From NCBI GenBank assembly GCA_001179505.1, contig CDMY01000666.1, forward strand, positions 186,001-250,000: 64,000 bases of DNA, read 5' to 3'. A program made the translations under genes and the position numbers. The notes below the pieces were generated by a model, which did no database searches, had not been told where the DNA came from, and saw nothing but the letters and a program-made list of their open reading frames with translations. Within the stretch, counting starts at the first letter, position 1. Each line of letters starts with the position of its first letter. The DNA comes from Vitrella brassicaformis. Taxonomy: Eukaryota > Sar > Vitrellaceae. Below are positions 1-12,400 of the stretch, piece by piece.

Positions 1-3000
1 GGTATGCCAAACTCGTAGGGCCGCTCGTAGGGCCGCCCGTAGAATATTCTTTTCTTTGCTCCCAAGGTACCGTATGCAAAGGGGTTCTTCCCGCCTGATT
101 TTACCATTTTGTTGCTGCAAAAAGAAGAATAGAGGCGCTTATACCTGGTCTTGCAGTATCAGTCCTTCCACTCCAGCCTCCTCAACAAGCGTCTCCAACA
201 TCTGTAGTCCTTCGTCTCCAAGAGAGGCTGCCATATGAAATGCACTATGGCCGAACTGTTTCACAGGGGAGAGAACATACACCATCAAAGCAAAAAGCCA
301 CAGTCGTTTCTCACAGTACATTGTCTTGCACACGCCATAAATTAGGGTGCATCTTCAGCAGCGCCTTCACGGATTTCACAGTGTCGGACGCTGATAAACA
401 GCAAGGCTCAAACACAAGGGCACTTGACGTCTTTCGCTTTGCTCACTTGCTACATGATGAAGTGCTGTAGCTCCCTCCGAATCTTTCACTTCGAGCGCCT
501 CCGGTCCAGCGACCTCAACAAGCGCCTCCAAGGCCTGTAGTCCTTCTTCTTTTTGACAGAGTGCTTCCTGAATGGCCCTGAAGCCAGACTGTGTCACAGG
601 ACAGAGAGTGAATACAGTCAAATCAAAGAGGCACAGCCATTCCTCACAGTACATCATCTGATACACGCCATAAATCAGGGTGCATCTTCAGTATCGCTTT
701 CACCACTCCCGCATTGCCCGACGCTGATTGAAAGTAAGGCTCAGGTATATCGGCATTTGGTGTCTCTCGCTTTGCCTCACCTGCTGCATCATGGAGTGCT
801 GTTGCTCTCCACGATTCTCTCAGTTCGAGACCCTCTAGTCCAGCGACCTCAGCAAGAGCCTCCAGGATCTGTACGCCTCCACTTTCACGTCGACTGGCGG
901 CTTTGTGGAATGCAGTCTGACCCTGTTAATCCGCAGCTCACAGAAAGCAGAAAGGATTGGACAGACAACTTCTAAAAGCTCTCTTCTGAGCTCACAGAAA
1001 CATCAAAAGAAGCTCCACCGGTCGAACGATAAGTTTTAGAGCCATCAGTAGTGATACGCCAGAGATCAGGGTCCATCCTCAGCATCGCCTTCACCACATC
1101 CACCGAGCCCCGCTCTATGGACACCAGCAGAGTAAGCAGCAAATTGTGTGTCATCCTTTGCTCACCTGCTGCTGCAATATGCAGGGGAGTCCCATTCCGC
1201 TATCAGTATAGCATACACGGCGTGACACAGCAAGTCATCTAGATGTTTCTGGGCTGTGTAATGTTGTACCTTATCCTTCAGGCGCAGCAAGTGGCTCCGA
1301 TTGTCGAGCAGCATCTCAAAAACCTCCGAGTTTGAACATGTCACTAAGCCAAAAGATTGACCATCTCATACGTGGTGATGCATTGCCATGTCACCGCGTA
1401 CTTGCGGCCAAATGGATGGCAGAGTGTGTTGCTTCGTATTTCTGTTCGCCCCATTGCCATCTTCCAAACCTCAAGGCTTGCTCGATCTGTTCAGGAGACA
1501 GATCGGGAAAGGCCGCTTCCAGTGCAGCCGCATCTGACTCCTCGATGGCCTTCTTGATGTTCTCTCTCAGGGATGCCACCTGTCGATAAGCGGCAGGATA
1601 CACGTGCGAATAGAATGTGCGGTCACGCAAACCTGCCGCAAATCAGGCTTCTTCTCTAACATCCACTTGACCCACTGGACCACTCCTTCATTCCATCTTT
1701 CTGAAGACGTAAAGAGCAAAAAGTGATTCCGAGTGCTTCTTGCGACGTGTCTCAATATGACGACCTTCTGCCGTGTCAAGTGGGAGCTTTCCAGACTCAA
1801 GAGAATCGTAGAGATGGGGGAGGGACGACAAAGAGAATCAAGAGAAGAGAAGATGCGTAGTGTCTCGTACATTGTCTCTCATCTCTAGTCCCTCCAGTCC
1901 AGCGGCGTCAACAAGCGCCTCCAGAATCTCTGGGCCCTCATCGTCGTACCGCCGCGCTGCCATGTGAAATGCAGTCATTCCATCCTGTCGATAACACGTA
2001 GAGAGCACACTGACATCCTCCCCCTCCAGTGGTACAAGCTTATCCGTGCAACTTGGGATACCTCATAGGTGCGACGCCACAGATTAGGGTCCATTTTCAG
2101 CATCATCGTCACCATTCGCGCCGAGCCATACTCTTGATACATGGCAAACCAGTCGATTGCAAAGTCTTACATGCCGTTGTTGTGACTGACCTGCTGCCCA
2201 TTGGAAGGGAGTCTTCTGTCCTGGACACAATTATGTGAACGTGAACGTCAGGCAGAACAGCTGGATTCGCTACCATCTACCTCGTTTGTCATCTGCAGCA
2301 GATCAGGTTTCTTCTTCAATATCCACTCTACCACTCCTTCGTTGCGTTTGCCTGAGAAAAGAGACATGCATGATAAAGCACTTATCATGATGTCTCAGTA
2401 TGACTCACGTGTCGCATGGTGAAAAGGAGTATCTCCATTCTGAACATAATCGCATACATGGTAGAGGGAAGAGAGGCACCCGTGCATTCTCGTACCTTGT
2501 CTTCCATTTCCAGCCCCTCCTGTCCAGCGACCTCGACGAGCGCCTCTAGGACTTCTGGGCCCTTGTCATCATCTCGGAAGGCTGCTGCATGGAATGCACT
2601 TACGCCATCCTGTTCACAGCAAATCAAGAGCACATCGACACAACCATGACTCACGTTCATTTGTGTGATTTACGATACAGCGTCAGAGGCGACACGCCAC
2701 AGGCCAGGGTCCATCTTTAACATCCCTCTTATCGCATCCGCCGAGCCAAACACTGATGCACACGACCATGAGAATGCACCGCAAGCCGAGATCAAATTTT
2801 TCTGTCGTGCCTTACTCGCTGCAACTTGCAAGGGCGTCCCACCGACCTTGTGTGACAAAAGGGCATGACACAGGCATGTCAAGCGGTCGCTCTTCTTACC
2901 GGGCGCAGTAAGTGGCTCCGATTGTCCAGCAGCACCTCAAAAACCTCCGAACTTGAGCATTTCACTGACACAGCAAGACCGACCCTGTGATACGTGGTGA

Positions 3001-3832
3001 TGCATTGTTCTGCTGATACATACTTGCGGCAAGAAAAATCGCTGAACATGTAGCCTTCTGTTCGTCCAATTCCCATATTCCAGTTGTCAAGACTTGTTCA
3101 GTCTCCTCAGGCGACAGATCGGCAAGGGCTGCCCGCAATCCAGCTGCATCTGATGCCTTAATGGCCTTCTTGATGCTGTCTCGGAGAAGCTTGGTAGCTT
3201 CGTTTTCATCAGTGGCTAGGTCGCCGCTCAAGCGCGCCTGCAGATGAAATAGCAAATGGACAGGCACATCACAAAGCCTCACGTGATCCGTTCTTCTTCA
3301 TGGTTGTACAGCTCGGAAGCTTTCGAGTGAGTCAGCTGTTCCTTGCGCCATCATAGGGCCAGATGGTTGGTAGGTGCCAGATGAGTCATGCGTAGGGCCA
3401 GGACCCATGGGGCTACCCACCAGCGGCACCTGTAGACGAAAAACAAATTGAGACGCACATTTGCCGTTTCTTAGTGTGAAGTTTGTACTCTCTCATTTCC
3501 GAATGATTCATTCCACGCTTGGATCAATTCATCTGTTCCTTGCGCCATCATAGGGCCAGGACCCATGGGGCTGCCCACCAGCGGCACCTGCAGACAAAAC
3601 AGGACAAGCTTAATTGATTGCGGCATCGCGTGTCTGAGTGCGGCCTCCAATTGACGTTCTCGAGCCGCCTCGGTGCTGGCGTCAGCTCGATCTTGGTGTC
3701 GGCCAAGTTCAGTCGCATCAGTCCTTCGTCTCGCTGGATGGTCTCAAGGCGCAGAAGAGGCACCCGGTAACTGGCGGGAGAGGCCGATTCTCCGCGTCGT
3801 CCTCTCCGCTGGAAGATGGACGGCATCTGCAA
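1..3832 (-). CDS. Ankyrin-type repeat protein built from duplicated exon cassettes (partial at left edge)
   Basis: Many short minus-strand exons encode ankyrin-like helices. One unit has the form G-x-x-AFHxAA followed by LEALVEVAGxEGLE; copies lie near 190-250, 500-600, 850-930, 1880-1980 and 2500-2610. A second unit, xLKMxPxLWR, lies near 335-375, 680-715, 1050-1100, 2060-2120 and 2690-2750. A third, NEGVVxW...KKPDL, lies near 1650-1700 and 2300-2350. An N-terminal helical module (IKKAI..SDAA..A..DLSPE) occurs twice, near 1440-1590 and 3070-3230. A 53-nt GT..AG intron (about 1582-1634) would join the first cassette in frame to the second module, so I treat this as one gene; two tandem genes remain possible. 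At the 5' end two exons near 3350-3430 and 3545-3595 both encode VPLVGSPMGPGP. The upstream exon begins near 3826-3832 just after an AG, so the true start is unresolved. Function is presumably protein-protein interaction. Confidence 0.55.
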
Positions 3833-3837
3833 TGGAA

Positions 3838-4190
3838 AGAAACATCATGTCCAACCACCCCAAGCCGGCGCAGCTGCCAACTGACCTTCGGACGCTTTGT
3901 CTGTCCCTGGTGGACGGACCCATCTGCATCACCGTCTCCGTCACCCTCTACTCTGGGCAGCCGGACGTACCGCGTCTCATGGATGGAGCTCGAGCGGCTG
4001 TGGCTGTCTCTGCCGCTTCCACCCTCCTGGCCTTGCAGGCGGGGGGTGCGCTGCGTGTGCCAGAAGCCCCACATTCTGTTCTGCCGACGCCAATGCCCAC
4101 CCCTCTCGTTCCCGTTCCCGTCTCCTCCCCCCATGTGGCCCCCACGAGTTCCGAGGTCAACGGCTGGATCTGAACCTTTGCAACAATGGA
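3838..4190. other. Unresolved GC-rich coding-like stretch
   Basis: Both strands are open here. The plus frame 3673-4173 gives a plausible hydrophobic and Pro/Val-rich peptide ending in VNGWI and a stop. The minus strand could hold upstream exons of the ankyrin gene, since an AG precedes the exon beginning near 3826. Nothing in either frame resembles a known family. From 4190 to 4541, the 3' side of the peroxidase gene, I see no gene, only A/C-rich sequence. Confidence 0.25.
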
Positions 4191-4541
4191 CCATGGGATG
4201 TCTTCACATGTAGACCTACTGTGTGCCTACAAGTCACAGCCACCGGTAGCACATCGCTTGACATCCACACCCAAAAAGGGGCGCTTTGAATGACTGACTG
4301 AACACACATTCGATTGCGCCCCACACATGAGAAACTCACCAAGACGGACAGTTAAAGACACAGTACCCACCTACAACCGACCCACCACTTCCTGTCCACG
4401 CGAAAACACACCATCCACAGGATCAAGAGACACTAAGACTCTTACTAAGACGTGCCAAAGCAAAGACAAGGGCAAAGATATGGATAAAGCCAGACAGGAG
4501 TACCACCTCCACGGATGATCCATCCACGGCCATCCATGGCA

Positions 4542-6069
4542 TCAGTCCAGCGTGATGCCTTCTGGAGGATCAAACTTGCTGCCCAGCTCTGAGAGCTTCT
4601 TGTGTGCGGCGGAATAGTCAGCGAAGAAGGCCTCTTGGCTGTCGGCGTACTTCAGCGCATACGGTCGGAAGGCCTCATCAGCGAACAGACACGTGTCTGT
4701 CTGGAGCTTGAGCAGCTCCGGGTCGTCATCAGCATTCACTGAAGGGGATAGGGGAAGACACATCCACAGAGAGAGAGGAAGAGAAAGAGAGAGATCACAT
4801 CGACCCACTTGCATCCATCTCCCTTCCTGCCCTACCTGCTGTGAAGTAAGAGTTGTCGAAGAGCAGCCACCGCGGTGTCCACGACATGCCACCCTCCTTC
4901 CCGTAGTAGCCCTTGCCGTCTTGTCGCAAGTCTGTGTGCTCGCCAGTGGTGTAGTTGGTCCCTTCCTCGCCCCTGCCAAAGCCAGATCTGTTTTTCCACG
5001 CCCGCCCGACGGTGTGAGCACCGCTGAGCGCCACAATCTCTTGGTCATCAAGGCCCATCCGATAAAAGACGTTCCTCAGGTGCTGGGCGGGTGTTTCGGC
5101 GCCATCGCCAAACGGCGCTGCGCCGTCGGGAAGGTTGCCCTGCACGAACACACAGACGATCGGGCGGAAAATGATGTGTGTGTGTTCTTGTTCCTCACCT
5201 CTTTGGGGCAGTCTTCAGGGCTGTCGACGTCTACTCTACCGTATTGCATCGCAATCTTCGGGCCGCCAGCCATCTCTATCGCCACAGCAGAGGCCATCTG
5301 CAGAATGTCTGAGCAACAACACAAACATGACTGCGACGGTAGCGACCGAAAAGGGAAACGAGGATGTCCACTTGTGTTCGTGATACACACACGTGGTGTG
5401 CGTGCTTCCGTACACACCAGCCCAGCTGACGGATTGGAATCTGTCCTTAATTGGCTGCAGCAGCTTGATGGCGTTGTCGAGGCCAGCGTTGGCCGCATGG
5501 GAGGTCTCCTCCGGGAAACGAATGCTGCCATTCGCACCTGCACACACCCACCAATACACTCGCGCTCATGCAGCCAGGACACGCAGATTCATTGTGTCTG
5601 TGGGTACCTCCTTTCTTCGGCCATTCGCCCTCCTTTTTGGCGTCGTAGGTGCCTGCGTCATGCCACGCCGCCCGGATGAGAATGCCAAAAGCAGCGGTCT
5701 CGTCAATGAGGTCCTGCAAGGAAGCAAAGATGCATTCATCACTTGAACACGCAGCACTCACTGACCTACCCTCAAAGCGTCGCGGCACTTGAGCAGCTCC
5801 TCTTTCCTCACTGCCAACTCATCGCCTTCCCCGTCCTTGACAGCCACCGCCTGACTGCCCTTGCTCTCTTCCTCCGCCCGCAACACCAGCAAGGCACCAC
5901 TATCAGCCCTACTCAATGAAAAAGACAGCGGGCTGGCCGGCGATGGATGCAATCGTTGCGCCGAGCGTCGTAGCGATGAGGGACCGTTGTGTGTAATACG
6001 CTGGAGAGAGAAAGCGGACACGCAGGCCATGCAGTGAGCTCCGACGAGGAGGAGCCAAAGTCGATGCAT
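4542..6069 (-). CDS. APX: Plastid-targeted ascorbate peroxidase (class I heme peroxidase)
   Basis: Reduces H2O2 with ascorbate using a b-type heme. The distal site reads [13 protein letters not shown] (Arg, Trp, His; about 5655-5690) and the proximal site [11 protein letters not shown] (His; about 5000-5040). NRSGF keeps the Arg that binds ascorbate in plant enzymes, and FDNSYF and the C-terminal [14 protein letters not shown] are typical of APX. About six exons. The first (5770-6069) starts at the Met of a 19-residue signal peptide ending VSA, followed by FSLQRI and a Ser/Arg-rich stretch. This is the ER-signal-plus-transit leader with Phe at +1 seen in red-derived complex plastids. The frame is open upstream of this Met, but the signal peptide fixes the start. 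It shares a 403-bp divergent intergenic region with the HEAT-repeat gene. Acting as a chloroplast H2O2 scavenger is the expected role. Confidence 0.9.
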
Positions 6070-6472
6070 TTCGCAAAGAAGCGATAGATCCGTCCTGTGG
6101 ACACCCTCGTGTGGCCTAAAGGGCCTTAAAAGTCCGGAGGAGAAAACTTCTTCCTTCGCGAGCTTCCAAGCTCGCGCTTGGGAAAGGGGCGTCGGACGAA
6201 GATCTGGCGTTGTGCAGCTATAGAGTAGCTTGAGCCATCGCCAGAGCGCCTTTTCAACCCGTAAGAGTCGTGAAATTCGATTGGCAGAAAAAGCAGGATG
6301 ATCCGCCTGGAGTGCACACAGGCGGCAGATCAGTAGATGCACACGATAGAGAAGGCCGCATGCATATGTGTCTGTGCGTCGAGCATAGATAAGCGGCAGT
6401 CATGAGGGTGTGTCCTTGTCGCGGCTTCTTTCAGGTGGGCGCGGCGTTTTTCTGGTAGTAGTGACCAAATCG
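6070..6472. promoter_or_regulatory. Divergent intergenic region, peroxidase / HEAT-repeat gene
   Basis: Both start codons face outward, so this 403-bp interval must hold both promoters and both 5' leaders. It contains an 18-bp inverted repeat (6158-6175, 8-bp arms GCGAGCTT/AAGCTCGC with a 2-nt centre) that would lie in the peroxidase leader or promoter. No TATA box was recognised. Confidence 0.45.
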
Positions 6473-9400
6473 ATGGACGCCGACGACATCCCGGTGCTTG
6501 ACGAGGTCATCTTCTCGTTGCTGGACCTCGTCAAAGACGGCGACCCTTCTGTGCAGGTGCGCCGACACACGCATTCAACACACACACACACAGGGGCAGC
6601 TCTCCTATGTGCGTGTGCGTGTGTGTGTGAGTGTGTGCATCAGGTGTCGATCAACTCGTCCATCAACGTGGTGGCCAATGTGCACTTCACGCTGGTGGTC
6701 CGCTCCATCTCCTCCTTCCTCGAAGTCAGGCGCACCTCAGCCAACCACCAGCTGGGCCTCTTGAGGCTCCTCTGCCAAGTACTCGGCATAGCCACCGACA
6801 CCAACAAAAAGACCACAACCACCGACAATGGAAAGGTACTCAGATCCACACACACACACACGCATCCATCTGTCGTGTGTGTGTTGGGGGGGGGCGTAGG
6901 AGCCTGCGGATGGCGATGAGTGCCTGTTGGACCATGAGCAGGACCACGAGGGCGAGCGGCCGGACCTGGACGACGACCTGGCCAAGTCGCTGGCGGACTT
7001 CATGGTCAACGAGATGGTGCTGCTCAAGTACGGCGACGGGCGGCAGCGGGCCATGGGCGACGTCCTCGTCTGTTTGGCGTCCAGCAACCCTCCCGTCACC
7101 TTTGAGACCATCCTCAGCGCACTCGACAAACAACAGGACAACCAAAACCCCTCCCAAAACAGCAGGAAAAGTGAGCTCCATCCATCCATCCATCCATCAA
7201 TCTATTGAATGCGTGTGCTCCTTTCTCTTTGCAGGTCGACAGCTGGAGGCCACGGTGTTGCTGGAGGTGATAACCGACCTGGCGTCCACGGTGCCGGCGC
7301 AGACGGCGGCCCACTTCCAGCCGCTGATGGTGCGGCTGCTGCCGCTCCTCACGGCTTCCGTCACGCCACAGCCAGCAGCACAGGGGGGCACACCCGTCAC
7401 ACTGCCGGCACCACTCAAGGTGGCCACTGCACACAACACTCATCCATCCATCCATCCATGTGTGCGTGTGTGTGTGTGTGGTGTAGGCTGAGACTCAGCG
7501 CATCAGTCTGGTCAAGGCCTTCGCCGCCCTTTGCCAGGCAGTGGTGGACGGAGCAGCAGAGGGAGAGGGCAAGGAAGGACGAATAGGTGAGCTCCACACA
7601 CGGAAAGAACCACCGCACCACATCACACATTGTCGCCTGTCAGGTCCGCAGGGAGAGTCGCAGCCCGCGCAGCTAGTCGGCACTGCGTTAGAGGTGCTGC
7701 TGACGGGCAGCGGTCTGCAGCAGGCCAAGGACGCCCTCAACAAGGACAGCAGCGTGCGGCTCCACACACTCGAGGCACTGGGTTTCATGGCCAGCGTCGT
7801 CACTGCGGAAAGGCTGCAGCACCACGCACAGGTACGGAACAAGCGAATGCACGTCGGCGTGTGTCATGAGTGCGTTGTATGCAATCCATCCGTGTGTGTG
7901 TGTGTCAGAGTTTGCTGGGTCTGTTCATCCAGCAGTGCGGCACGGCCAAGAAGGAGGCGCCCGGCGGCCCCTCACCACTACCCATGCTACGCGGACTCGC
8001 TTCGTTCTTACACGTACCTACACACACCCGTCACTCCCCACCCATCCATGAGTCTCCCCTCTGTTCATCAGAGCTGCAGCGAGTCCGATCCCGCGGCGAT
8101 AGAGGCATCGCTCTCGCCCCTCACGGCCTCTCTCTTCGCTTTGCTGACGCCGGTGTCCTCCGACTCCCTCTACTCGTCGCAGCCGCCGCAGTTCCACCCG
8201 TCACTGATGCGGTGCCAGGCGGAGATACTCAAGTGCGTCGAGGTGGTCTGGCTGGGGTGGACTGACAATGTCCTGGGATTCCTCCTGGGTGAGTGGTGGG
8301 TGGGTGGGTGTTCTTGAGTAGAGAGGGGGCATGTGTTGTGGTGGTGCTGCGTGTGGTGGTTGTCCTTTCAGGCAAGCTGCAGAGCAAGCAGAAGGACGAC
8401 CGGATCGGCGCCCTCACCGTCCTCAGACACATCGCAAGTATGACTGACTGACCAAACACCTACACCCGACTATTGCGTGATTGCGTCTGTGCGTGTCAAT
8501 CACACAATCAGGCAGCCCATCGTGCCACCCGGCGTTGCAGGCCGACCCCAAGGAGCGCATCGACAAGCTCCTCAACACCCTGCAGTCGCTCACCCTGGAC
8601 CACCTGTACGCCACCAGCGCCCCCACCGTCGCCGACAACACCGCCGCCCTCTCCCTCATCGAGCTCATCGTGGCCCTCGCCACATCCGGCTTCTTGCAGT
8701 CACCACCGTGCACCGCTGAGGAGAGAGCAAAGGAGGTCGAGGCAAAGGTGCGCTTGCACACCATATTTTCCCGCCCGCCGAGATACACAAGTTTTTGGTG
8801 TGTTGTGTGCCTTCCTGACGTCAGGAATGGCTAGTGCCGCTGAGTGCGACGTCTCAGGCGTTGCTGCAGTACATCATGAAGCTGGCGGCCACGTCTGAGA
8901 GCAAGCTGGAGAAGGACAAGGCGGCCACGAGGGGCAGGGAGGGGGTGGGCCTGAGGGATCTGCGCGACAGGGCCAACCTTGTGCTCACTGGACAACTCAG
9001 TGGAGGGGCACCAAGTGAGATGGACACTCCCACACAAGTGTGGCGCTGTGTGTGTGTGTGTGTGCAGGGTTGATGTGGGGTTTGGCGATAGCGGCGATAG
9101 TGCACTCGCAGTACACGGCGGCGCTGTCAGTGCTGTGCAAGTGTGCCGGCAACATCATTGAGTCGGTGCAGAGGAAACGAGGACACGACTACATGCTCAG
9201 AGCACTCAGGTACACGCCCATGCCATGCAGATTGTCTGTCTGTCTGATGGCACGCACCCATCCGTATGTCTGATCAGTCTGGAGGAGAGTGTGGTGGCCC
9301 TCCCCGGGCCCCATGTGCTGCTCTCGCGACTGTTCCTCTTTGCACACGACCCCTTCGCAAAACCTAACCAGGTCCGCACAGACACAGACACAGACATCCA

Positions 9401-12400
9401 CACACATACATACACAGGATGTTCCCATCAATGTGTCGTTGTCTGTCAGGGTGTGTGCATCTTGGAGGGTCTGCGGTCGCTGGCCCCTCTGATCCACCCC
9501 ACCGCAGCTGAGGTGTGGGAGGCGTCACCCTCGTCAAGGCTGCAGGAACTCATCGCCATTCTACAAGTGGGTGGGGGAACAACACCACACTGACTGGGGG
9601 TGTGCACGTCTTTGTGTGCGAGGGTGTGTGTGTGATTAGGAGGGTCCGAGTGTGTCGATGGTGTCCGCCAGCGGACCGACATTGGCGGCGATGAGCAGCA
9701 CCGTGTCGCTTGGCGAGCTGCTCAAGGACTTCCAGCAGGAGGAGTGGCACGCCCTGCTCATGCGCGAGCTGCACTACCTGCTGCAGGTGGGTAGGAACAC
9801 ACTGACCCATTTTGCTTTATCGGTGTGTGTGCGTGTGTTGGGGGGGAGTCAGTCGATTGATGACGGCGGGGGCTTTGCGGTGCGGCTGACGGACTCGCTG
9901 CAAAACACATTTGGTAGGTGGGAGAGCAAAGACACACGCGCAAGACACCATCCTGCCCCCATCAGCCGACTACAAGTCGGAGCTGGCCAAGGCTGGCACA
10001 TCAGGATCCATCGAGAGCATTCCCGACGCACACCGATGCGGCGTCTACGGCCTGCTGGGCGCCTGCATGAGGAACCTCAAAGGCGCCAACATTCAAAAGG
10101 TGAGCCAGAGAGTGAGGGAGACACTGTGATCCCTCTCTGTCTGCCCTTCTGTGTGTGTCTGTAGGTGACGGCCATTCTGGAGACCCTTCTCGCCACCGGA
10201 GAGGCCCTCGGTGCAGACGTATTCCGCCGCGCGTGTGCAAGGGGCATCGGGTTTGCGGCCGCCGAGCACTTTGATGTGGTGCTGATGAAGCTCCAGAGCA
10301 TCGCCAAGACAGAGGCCGCCACCAAGAAGGTACCTTCTGGTGGCGGATGGTGCTGTGTGTTCTGTGTATGATGGCTTTGTGTGTGTGTGCAGGCGGGCCC
10401 GTTCGCCATCTTCGGCAAGTTCGCAGCCGTGCTGCACGCAGAGCACCTCCGTGCTACCATCGCACTCTCACTAGGTGACTCCTCACTCCTACCACACATA
10501 AGGACAGATCTCTCCTTCTCTCTCCCCACGCACGACTGATGCATGCCATGCAGGCTACTGCGCCAAGTACGCCCCATGCGGCCCCCGACGGTCCGAAGCC
10601 AAGTCCGCCCCGGGAGGCCCGACGGCCGTCACACTCACCCTCCCCATCCCACTGAGAGAAGGCTCTCCGCCCACAAAGCCCTCAGAAGGAACCACAAAGC
10701 ACCAGCGAGACCTGCTGAAGAAGCTGCAGTCGCTCGTGGCGGCGCCGCTCCTGACGGCCTTGAAGGACGAGAAGGAGCCTGAGGTCTTGCTGGCGGTGGT
10801 GGGGGCGGTGCAGCTGATGGCGAGTGCGTTTGTGGATGATGGCAGGGGTGGAGGGGGGGTCGGTGACAGTGGGGGGGGTGGAGTTGAGGAGATGGCGCGG
10901 TCGCCGAGCGCGGGGAGCGGCCCGGTGATGCACTCGCTGGTGGCCTTCAGTGGAGCCGACAAAGGTGGGTCTGGGGTGAGGCGGGCGGACACACACGCTC
11001 ATCGATGGCGTCTCTCTCTCTGTTTGTATGCCCGATAGGTGGCCCTCTGGGCTCCCTGCGTGACGAGATTCTCACAGCGCTGCTGCAATTCATCACGCCG
11101 CCACCAAGGTGACCTACCTAATCACTTCCACACGCACACGCTCACATCCTCCCCCCCTCCCTTGTGATGTCTCTCGATCAGCCGTGAGTCGGTGCACCCC
11201 TCCCTGATCGCCGCCTCGGCCGTGTCCACCAACTTCATCTCAGCACCGTCACTCGTCATGCCCCCGTCGGCACTCATTTCGCAGCAACAGCACCAGGCCG
11301 ACGGCAAGGGGGTTGGTGATGGCAAGGGGGGCAAGGGGGGCGGTGGTGGCAAAGACGGACAACAAGGTGGCGATGGGGGCGTTATGGTTGGACCTGTGAC
11401 ACTGACACAGCTGGTGGCAAACACGCTGGAGGCCATCTGGTGAGTGAGTGACAGAGAGGGAGGGAGAGAGGAGGGGGTGGTCGACACACCAGATGCAGAT
11501 CCGCATCTCTCTCTCTGTGCGTGTGTTTGGGGGGGTTGTGTGTGTGCAGTTCGCTGATAGCACTAGAGCCCGAGCTGAAGCCGGACCTCTTCACCACCAC
11601 CCTCGACCTCTCCCTCAACATCCTCCGCCAGGCCATCCCGCCACAGTCCACAACTCTATCTGTCCCAGCACCTCCCGCCCCCACAGCGGCAGACAAAGAG
11701 AAGACCGTCCAGCAGCAACAGCAGCAACAGCAACAGCCGGTCAGAGCGTCGCCCACGTCCTCTCAGAGCTGCCCGTTCAACAGCGGTGGTGGTGGTGTGG
11801 GTGGAAGGGAGAGCCTTGGTGAGATGTATGAGCAGAGCGACGCTGTCTTCAAGGAGTGCGTGCGGGGCGTGGTAGCCGTCGTGACGTCCCTCGTGCTGCA
11901 CACCAACTCGTGGCTCGGCGTCTCAAGGCTCATCCTGGTGCGTGCTGCACACACACAGACAGAATGCAGCCACACACCACGTGTCACACGTGCTGTGGAA
12001 TGCATTTCTTTGATCGGTCAGGCAGTGCAGTCCATTGGGGCGAATGGCCCCAACCCGTTCCTCCGATGGACCTGCACACACCTCCTCTACTCGGTATCCA
12101 AAGAGGCCCCCATCGTCAGCCTCTCCCCCCCGCCCCCCCCCGGCCCCATCGTCGCGCAGCACCGGCGAGGCAGCGCGCCACACATGCAGCCCAAGGAGGG
12201 CTTTGGCCCTCAACCTGGTCAGGGGACGCTGCTGCCGCCTTCGTCGCTCTCACCTTCACCACCTTCGCCCGCGCCGCTGCACGCGGCCACTGTGGCTGAC
12301 CTGTCGGGTGTGGCTGCTGCTGAATCGGCTGACTCCAGTCCTGGTACACACCCATGCACACATCCAGTCTGACTCTCTCTGTCTCTGTGTGTGTGTGTGT

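Noticed and set aside
4693-5679. 328-codon plus-strand open frame
   Set aside because: It is antisense to the peroxidase exons, whose catalytic motifs on the minus strand are unambiguous.
7170-7205. ATCC repeats (also 7441-7460, 12799-12825, 36470-36500) considered as array-like elements
   Set aside because: They are simple tandem repeats inside introns with no unique spacers, so not a CRISPR or regulated array.
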